This document shows, in pieces, positions 25,119 through 29,603 of a stretch of 29,603 nt of DNA. The stretch is from a virus, in the IMG/VR virus record IMGVR_UViG_3300021964_000343, positions 1 through 29,603 of that record. One strand, given 5' to 3'. Position 1 is the stretch's first letter. Each line of letters starts with the position of its first letter. The notes under the pieces were generated by a model. That model was not told the DNA's origin and did no database searches. It was given only the letters and a program-made list of their open reading frames with translations. The translations under genes and the position numbers were made by a program.

Positions 25119-26111
25119 ATGGCAACACTCGCAGAAATTAGAGCGAAACTTAAAGAACAAGAATCACGCACAGGTGGTTCTAATCAATCAAGCGGCGGCG
25201 ACAACGCAATTTACCCATTTTGGAACTTGAAGGAAGGCGAACAGTCAACTGTACGTTTCTTACCTGACGGCGATACAAATTCAGACTTCTTTTGGAAAGA
25301 ACGTTTGATGATCAAACTTCCATTTGCAGGTATTAAAGGTGAAACAGATTCACGTCCAGTACAAGTACAAGTTCCTTGTATGGAAATGTACGGCGAATCA
25401 TGTTCAATTCTAAACGAAGTACGTGGTTGGTTTAAAGACTCAAGTCTTGAAGACATGGGTCGTAAATATTGGAAAAAGCGTTCATACATTTTCCAAGGAT
25501 TTGTAACTGAAAATGGACTTAAAGAAGATTCACTTCCAGAAAATCCAATCCGTAGATTTATTATTGGTCCACAAATTTTCCAACTTATTAAATCTGCACT
25601 ACTTGATCCAGACATGGAAGAACTTCCAACTGATTACACAGCAGGTGTAGACTTTAGAATTGTAAAAACTTCTAAAGGTGGATATGCAGACTATTCAACT
25701 TCTAATTGGGCACGTAGAGAGCGTCCATTATCAGAAGACGAAAAGTCGGCAATTGACAAACATGGTTTATATAATTTAGGTGACTTTTTACCTAAGAAGC
25801 CAGGTGAAGTTGAAGTTAAGGTGATGCAGGAAATGTTCCAAGCATCTGTAGACGGTGAAGCATATGACCCAGAACGTTTTGGTCAATACTTCCGTCCAGC
25901 AGGTATGGCGGCACGTACTGGTGATCCGAACATGGCGGCAAGCAAAAATGCAACTGCAACAAGCCAAAGTGCGCCAGCACCAGAGGCGGCAACTGCTCCA
26001 GTAGCAGAAACTGCACCAGCGGCAACTGCAACTGCACCAGTAGCAGATGAACCTAAAACTGACAACAAAGCGGAAGACATTCTTGCAATGATCCGTTCAC
26101 GTCAGCAATAA
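25119..26111 (+). CDS. 32: Single-stranded DNA-binding protein, T4 gp32-like
   Basis: The 330-residue protein has the gp32 layout. A basic N-terminal stretch (MATLAEIRAKLKEQESR) is followed by the OB-fold core: YPFWNLKEGEQSTVRFLPDG, then FFWKERLMIKLPFAGIKG, VQVPCMEMYGESCSILNEV, WKKRSYIFQGFV, and a STSNWARRERPLSEDEKSAI region. A Pro/Ala-rich linker (about 275-310) leads to the C-terminal AEDILAMIRSRQQ helix. gp32 coats single strands in replication, repair and recombination. T4 gp32 carries a zinc site (His-Cys3). Only two cysteines and no matching His are seen in this region, so the zinc site seems absent. The uvsX, uvsY neighbours fit the role. The AGGAGG site supports the start. Confidence 0.92.
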   Translation: MATLAEIRAKLKEQESRTGGSNQSSGGDNAIYPFWNLKEGEQSTVRFLPDGDTNSDFFWKERLMIKLPFAGIKGETDSRPVQVQVPCMEMYGESCSILNEVRGWFKDSSLEDMGRKYWKKRSYIFQGFVTENGLKEDSLPENPIRRFIIGPQIFQLIKSALLDPDMEELPTDYTAGVDFRIVKTSKGGYADYSTSNWARRERPLSEDEKSAIDKHGLYNLGDFLPKKPGEVEVKVMQEMFQASVDGEAYDPERFGQYFRPAGMAARTGDPNMAASKNATATSQSAPAPEAATAPVAETAPAATATAPVADEPKTDNKAEDILAMIRSRQQ

Positions 26112-26155
26112 GCAAACTTTTTAGGGAGTAGGCTTGTGTCTACTCCCAACTTGCT
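26111..26155 (+). other. Stem-loop between gp32 and uvsX
   Basis: GGGAGTAG (26124-26131) pairs perfectly with CTACTCCC (26140-26147) over an eight-base loop. A flanking AGCAA/TTGCT pair (26111-26115 and 26151-26155) can close an outer stem. There is no T-tract. The uvsX ribosome-binding site AAAGGAG starts just after. It is likely an RNA processing, stability or translational element rather than a full terminator. Confidence 0.7.
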
Positions 26156-26167
26156 AAAGGAGATACA

Positions 26168-27262
26168 ATGGCTAATAAAGCATTTGACGTTTCTAAGTTT
26201 CGTAAAAACTTAACTAAATCCATCACAGGCATGAGTAGTGGCTTCAATGACCCTACTGATTGGATTAGCACAGGTAACTATGCCTTAAACTATCTTATCT
26301 CAGGAGACTTTCACAAAGGTGTTCCGTTAGGTAAGGTTACTGTTTTTGCAGGAGAATCGGGTGCAGGTAAATCATATATCTGTGCAGGTAACATTGTAAA
26401 GGCGGCACAAGATCAAGGTATCTTTGTAGTACTAATTGACTCAGAGAATGCACTTGACGAAACTTGGTTACAAGCACTTGATGTAGACACATCGGAAGAC
26501 AAATTACTTAAACTTAATATGTCAATGATTGATGATGTTGCTAAAACAGTATCAACATTTATGGCAGACTACAAGGAAATGGCTGAAGAAGAACGTCCTA
26601 AAGTATTGTTTGTAATTGATAGTTTGGGTATGTTGTTAACACCTACAGATGTAGATCAGTTTAACAAAGGTGATATGAAGGGTGACATGGGTAGAAAACC
26701 TAAGGCACTTACATCACTTGTTCGTAACACTGTTAACATGATTGGCTCACACAATGTAGGACTTGTATGTACTAACCATACGTATGCATCGCAAGATATG
26801 TTTGATCCAGATGACAAAATCTCAGGCGGTCAAGGATTTATCTATGCATCATCTATTGTAGTTGCAATGAAGAAATTAAAACTAAAAGAAGATGAAGACG
26901 GTAACAAAGTTACTGATGTACGTGGTATTAGAGCGGGTTGTAAGGTAATGAAAACACGTTACGCAAAACCGTTCGAAGGCGTACAGGTAAAAATTCCATA
27001 TGAAACAGGTATGAATCCTTACAGCGGACTTGTAGACTTATTTGAGAAAAAAGGCATTTTATCAAAAGATGGTAATAGACTTAAATATGTTTCAAACACA
27101 GGTGAAGAAATCAAAGAATATCGTAAAGTCTGGGAAGCAGGCGGCGATGTACTTGATCAAGTCATGAAAGACTTTAGTAACCTTGCTGAAGAGGTAACTA
27201 CCAATGATACTGAAACAGAAACAGTAACTGAAAAAGTTGTAGAACCTATTACCGAGGAGTAA
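26168..27262 (+). CDS. uvsX: RecA-like recombinase UvsX
   Basis: The 364-residue protein is a phage RecA/UvsX. The Walker A GESGAGKS is at residues 62-69, followed by a VVLIDSENALDETW strand (the RecA acidic motif), Walker-B-type VLFVIDSLGMLLT, and NVGLVCTNHTY. Loop-2-type ISGGQGFIYASS and the final KVMKTRYAKPFEGVQVKIPY complete the core. UvsX forms filaments on DNA coated with gp32 and promotes strand exchange, helped by UvsY encoded two genes on. It is close to T4 UvsX in length (391). The tail after ~335 is acidic and disordered. The AAAGGAG site precedes the ATG. Confidence 0.97.
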   Translation: MANKAFDVSKFRKNLTKSITGMSSGFNDPTDWISTGNYALNYLISGDFHKGVPLGKVTVFAGESGAGKSYICAGNIVKAAQDQGIFVVLIDSENALDETWLQALDVDTSEDKLLKLNMSMIDDVAKTVSTFMADYKEMAEEERPKVLFVIDSLGMLLTPTDVDQFNKGDMKGDMGRKPKALTSLVRNTVNMIGSHNVGLVCTNHTYASQDMFDPDDKISGGQGFIYASSIVVAMKKLKLKEDEDGNKVTDVRGIRAGCKVMKTRYAKPFEGVQVKIPYETGMNPYSGLVDLFEKKGILSKDGNRLKYVSNTGEEIKEYRKVWEAGGDVLDQVMKDFSNLAEEVTTNDTETETVTEKVVEPITEE

Positions 27263-27269
27263 GACGTTT

Positions 27270-27497
27270 ATGGATAGTTCACAAATAGTAGATACTTGGA
27301 ATCTTTTTAAAGAGCATACTGACAAGAAACAACTTGAAACAGTAGCAGAACGTTATGTTGACTTACTTGCCGATTATGGTACAAGTGACGAAGCAATGAA
27401 AGATTCGTTAGGTGTTTGTGATCATCTTGACGCGGCTATTAATTATTATCTTGATATAGATGAAGAAATGGTGGCCGATGATGATGATTGGGATTAA
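27270..27497 (+). CDS. Small acidic protein between uvsX and uvsY
   Basis: The 75-residue protein is probably helical (SSQIVDTWNLFKEHTDKKQL, VAERYVDLLADYGTSD, DHLDAAINYYLD) with a strongly acidic end EEMVADDDDWD. A GAGGAG site at 27254-27259, inside the uvsX end, supports translation, and the stop is two bases before the uvsY ATG. I do not recognise the family. Position between two recombination mediators suggests a link to recombination or replication, for example binding a partner through its acidic tail; this is inference. Confidence 0.75.
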   Translation: MDSSQIVDTWNLFKEHTDKKQLETVAERYVDLLADYGTSDEAMKDSLGVCDHLDAAINYYLDIDEEMVADDDDWD

Positions 27498-27499
27498 TC

Positions 27500-27952
27500 A
27501 TGTGGTATAGCAAAATATCAAAAGATATAAGCAAGATACCAGATGCTTTGCAATACTACGAAGACGAACTGGTTGAAGCGAAGAAAGAGTGTCGAATCTA
27601 CGGCAACATCGAGAAGGCCGCGGCAAGTATGCCCGGTCTTGTCGAACATCGCTTCAACCAACTTCAAGAACTTGAAGCAATTCTTGAATACTTAAACATC
27701 GAGTTACGTAGACTAAGAAGTTCTTTCTTTAGAAAATATCTTGAAAACTACCAAAGAGCATTGAGTAGTCGTGATGTTGAAAAATACGTAGACGGCGAAG
27801 CAGATGTTGTTGATATGGAGAAAATTATCAACGAGTTTGCCCTGATGCGTAATAAGTGGTTAGGAGTCTCCAAAGGCTTGGATCAAAAGCAATGGCAACT
27901 TACTAACATTACAAAATTACGTGTAGCAGGAATGGAAGATGCCTCGATTTAA
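27500..27952 (+). CDS. uvsY: Recombination mediator UvsY
   Basis: The ATG at 27500 (MWYSKISKDISKIPDALQYY) is preferred over an upstream in-frame TTG at 27488 that overlaps the previous coding end. The 150-residue protein matches UvsY in length (T4: 137) and pattern: ELVEAKKECRIYGNIEKAAA, then HRFNQLQELEAILEYLNIEL, a basic RRLRSSFFRKYLENYQRAL, and a long C-terminal helix ending in the residues WQLTNITKLRVAGMEDASI. UvsY helps UvsX load on gp32-coated single-stranded DNA. The glycosyltransferase gene starts inside its last codons. Confidence 0.92.
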   Translation: MWYSKISKDISKIPDALQYYEDELVEAKKECRIYGNIEKAAASMPGLVEHRFNQLQELEAILEYLNIELRRLRSSFFRKYLENYQRALSSRDVEKYVDGEADVVDMEKIINEFALMRNKWLGVSKGLDQKQWQLTNITKLRVAGMEDASI

Positions 27953-28631
27953 AACTAAAATTATTTGTTTAAAAGAAAACAATCATTCAGTTCAAATTGC
28001 AAAAGACTCTGTAACACAAGCAGAAAAATTTAATATACCTGTTGAATATTTTGATGCTATACACGGCAATGAGTATGTAAAACATTGTACAGAGTTAGGT
28101 GTTACAAGAGTTGGAAAAGTGAAAAAAGGACGTAAAGGAGTAATAGGTTGCTTCCTGAGTCATCTTTCACTATGGAAGCAATGTGCCAGAGATGGCGTTC
28201 CTTATATTATTCTTGAACACGATGGGTACTTTGTTAGAGAACTCCCAGACGACATTTGGAGTAAATTTGATCATGTTTGTAAACTTGACAATTTTGATCC
28301 ATTTAGCAAACAATACGACAGAGAAGTAGAAAAGAGTTTAACTAAAGATGTTGTAATTATTGATTATCATAATCCTCATGCAAAAGGTAAAAAAGTATTA
28401 AATATTGTTGGTAATTATTTTAGAGGTGCATGGAGTTACATTATTAAACCTGAGGCCGCTAATATATTAATTAATTTTGTAAACGAGTATGGTATGATTG
28501 TGGCGGCTGATCAACAAATTGGATCTAACTTATTAGAACTTAAAACTACAAACGTACCTATAGCAAGACTTCATCCGTTTTATTCAATTGGAACTAATAT
28601 TAACTCAGAAAGTCTTACTAAGAAAATATAA
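27939..28631 (+). CDS. GT25-type glycosyltransferase
   Basis: The 230-residue protein has the family 25 hallmark RKGVIGCFLSHLSLWKQCAR, then PYIILEHDGYFVREL. GT25 enzymes add hexoses to lipopolysaccharide in bacteria. In typical members the sequence reads LEDDA; here it is LEHDG, so the metal-binding acid pattern is altered and activity is uncertain. A C-terminal GNYFRGAWSYIIKPEAANIL block fits the fold, and ADQQIG is a likely acceptor-side motif. The ATG lies 14 bases inside uvsY, with AGGA just upstream. The product may modify host surface sugars or virion proteins. It is not next to the heptose genes, but both sets concern sugars. Confidence 0.8.
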   Translation: MPRFKTKIICLKENNHSVQIAKDSVTQAEKFNIPVEYFDAIHGNEYVKHCTELGVTRVGKVKKGRKGVIGCFLSHLSLWKQCARDGVPYIILEHDGYFVRELPDDIWSKFDHVCKLDNFDPFSKQYDREVEKSLTKDVVIIDYHNPHAKGKKVLNIVGNYFRGAWSYIIKPEAANILINFVNEYGMIVAADQQIGSNLLELKTTNVPIARLHPFYSIGTNINSESLTKKI

Positions 28632-28639
28632 GGAACATA

Positions 28640-29587
28640 ATGGCTAACTTACAAAAAAGAGATGACTGGTTTGTAGATTATCACGAGATACCACAGTTAG
28701 GTATTAAAGGAAAACGTGGTCTTAATGACAGAATTAAATTTTATGATCCTAATGACTTTGTAGGATCTACAGTAATTGATCTTGGATGTAATATGGGTCA
28801 GATGTCTTTTCAAGCAAAAGCCTGGGGAGCATCAAAAGTTACAGGAGTTGAATTTGATTGGACTGCTGTACAGAAAGCAAATCAAATCAATGCCCAACTT
28901 AACTTAGATATTAATTTTATTGTAGATGATTTAGACAGTAATTTTTTATGGACCAGTTTACCTAATTTTGATGTAGTAATGTTTCTTGCTGTAATTGACA
29001 CTAAGGAATTAGAAAATAGATACGGAATTTTATCTAAAGCCTGCCGCAAAACAAATAAAGTAATGTACTTTGAAGGACATGGAAAACAACCACCAAGTAG
29101 GTATATTAAAAATATTATTGATTATACTGACTTCAGTGAAATTAAATATTTAGGAGAAACTCCTGTTACCCGTCCTTTTTTTAGATGTACAAGAAATAAA
29201 TTAACAACTGACGAAGCAGTTCAAGTTATTTTAAATTCTAAATATAATAAAATTGCTGTTGTTGGAAAATCAAAGGCTGGTAAGACTACTATAAGAAAAC
29301 AATTTGCTCCCCTAAACAATAACAAATATGCAATAATTGACGATCTTGTTGTTTGGAATGAACAACCTGCCCGCAAAATTAATAAAGCAGAAATACAAAA
29401 TTTTAATAAATTTGTTTTATTTGATTATAGAGGAATAGAATATTATCCAGATGTTGATGTTGTAATTTTTGTTCATCCTAATGAAAATTTACTTGGACAA
29501 TCTCGAAATCCTGCAAAGCCGTTAGTAAGTCCAACAATAAAACATTTTAACAATGTTAAAGAAGTTTATACTGTGATGTCTTATTAA
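28640..29587 (+). CDS. Class I SAM methyltransferase fused to a P-loop NTPase-like domain
   Basis: The 315-residue protein has two domains in one intact frame. Residues 1-185: a Rossmann-type methyltransferase with motif I VIDLGCNMGQMSF (45-57), the acidic end of strand two at VEFD (70-73) and a VVMFLAVID strand at 112-120. Residues 200-315: a strand then a P-loop GKSKAGKT (209-216), IIDD at 232-235, FVLFDYRG (258-265) as a possible Walker B, and VVIFVHPNENLLGQS. The latter resembles a small kinase core. The target of methylation and the phosphoryl acceptor are unknown; a sugar or nucleotide is plausible next to a glycosyltransferase. An AAGGA site precedes the ATG. A fused single gene of this type is uncommon to my knowledge. 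Confidence 0.78.
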   Translation: MANLQKRDDWFVDYHEIPQLGIKGKRGLNDRIKFYDPNDFVGSTVIDLGCNMGQMSFQAKAWGASKVTGVEFDWTAVQKANQINAQLNLDINFIVDDLDSNFLWTSLPNFDVVMFLAVIDTKELENRYGILSKACRKTNKVMYFEGHGKQPPSRYIKNIIDYTDFSEIKYLGETPVTRPFFRCTRNKLTTDEAVQVILNSKYNKIAVVGKSKAGKTTIRKQFAPLNNNKYAIIDDLVVWNEQPARKINKAEIQNFNKFVLFDYRGIEYYPDVDVVIFVHPNENLLGQSRNPAKPLVSPTIKHFNNVKEVYTVMSY

Positions 29588-29603
29588 ATGATATTAATAC
29601 CTA
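29588..29603 (+). CDS. Possible next gene start (3' partial)
   Basis: Directly after the previous stop an ATG opens a frame (Met-Ile-Leu-Ile-Pro) that runs to the window edge. Only five codons are visible. No clear Shine-Dalgarno is seen, so the call relies on abutting gene spacing. Confidence 0.25.

Noticed and set aside
25211-25615. 134-residue minus-strand ORF within gp32
   Set aside because: The sense frame is unmistakable gp32; the antisense frame has no supporting signals.
26124-26147. Hairpin after gp32 as a rho-independent terminator
   Set aside because: The stem is good but no T-run follows, and uvsX has no visible promoter of its own, so read-through is expected.
27488-27499. TTG start extending UvsY by four codons
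   Set aside because: It overlaps the end of the acidic gene and has no advantage over the ATG at 27500 immediately after that stop.

Overview
This window is part of the genome of a T4-like (contractile-tailed) phage with an AT-rich, marine-type sequence. It carries recognisable T4-type genes for the neck (gp13, gp14, gp15), tail sheath (gp18), tail tube (gp19), head completion (gp4), both terminase subunits (gp16, gp17), dNMP kinase (gp1), single-stranded DNA binding (gp32) and recombination (UvsX, UvsY). The gene set, the enlarged gp18 and the T4-type late promoter boxes resemble T4-like phages of marine bacteria such as pelagiphages and cyanophages. No photosynthesis gene is present, so the host cannot be fixed from this window; a marine alphaproteobacterium or cyanobacterium is a guess. 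No tRNA, CRISPR array, insertion sequence or integrase was seen.

Layout. Bases 1-5052 (+) hold a giant virion structural protein, open at the 5' edge, with five tandem ~88-residue repeats. Bases 5049-11221 (-) form one tightly packed unit read leftwards from a late promoter: gp14, gp15, a Nudix hydrolase, an HldE-like heptose kinase/adenylyltransferase, an HldD-like ADP-heptose epimerase, an unknown 233-residue protein and a cupin. Bases 11269-12700 (+) hold gp13 and, behind its own sigma70-like promoter, a dNMP kinase. A small HNH endonuclease gene (-) sits between the kinase and gp18. Bases 13090-21011 (+) hold gp18, gp19, a UNCG-loop terminator, a gp54/tube-like protein, a small unknown, gp4, gp16 and two unknown proteins. 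A second UNCG-loop terminator precedes gp17 (21078) and a 770-residue acidic protein. Bases 25119-29587 (+) switch to DNA metabolism: gp32 behind a strong sigma70-like promoter, uvsX, a small acidic protein, uvsY, then a GT25-type glycosyltransferase and a methyltransferase/P-loop fusion.

How it works together. Virion and packaging genes mostly follow TATAAATA-like late promoters, whereas gp1 and gp32 have -35/-10 promoters with 17-bp spacers, as expected for early or middle expression. A sugar-nucleotide cassette is co-transcribed with neck genes, which implies late production of ADP-heptose or a related sugar. Together with the GT25 gene it suggests modification of virion or host-surface glycans. 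Points of most interest are this late heptose cassette, the methyltransferase/P-loop fusion, late promoters placed so close to start codons that messages would be leaderless, the divergent late-promoter palindrome between gp14 and gp13, and a small W/Y-rich module shared by gp14, gp15 and gp18.
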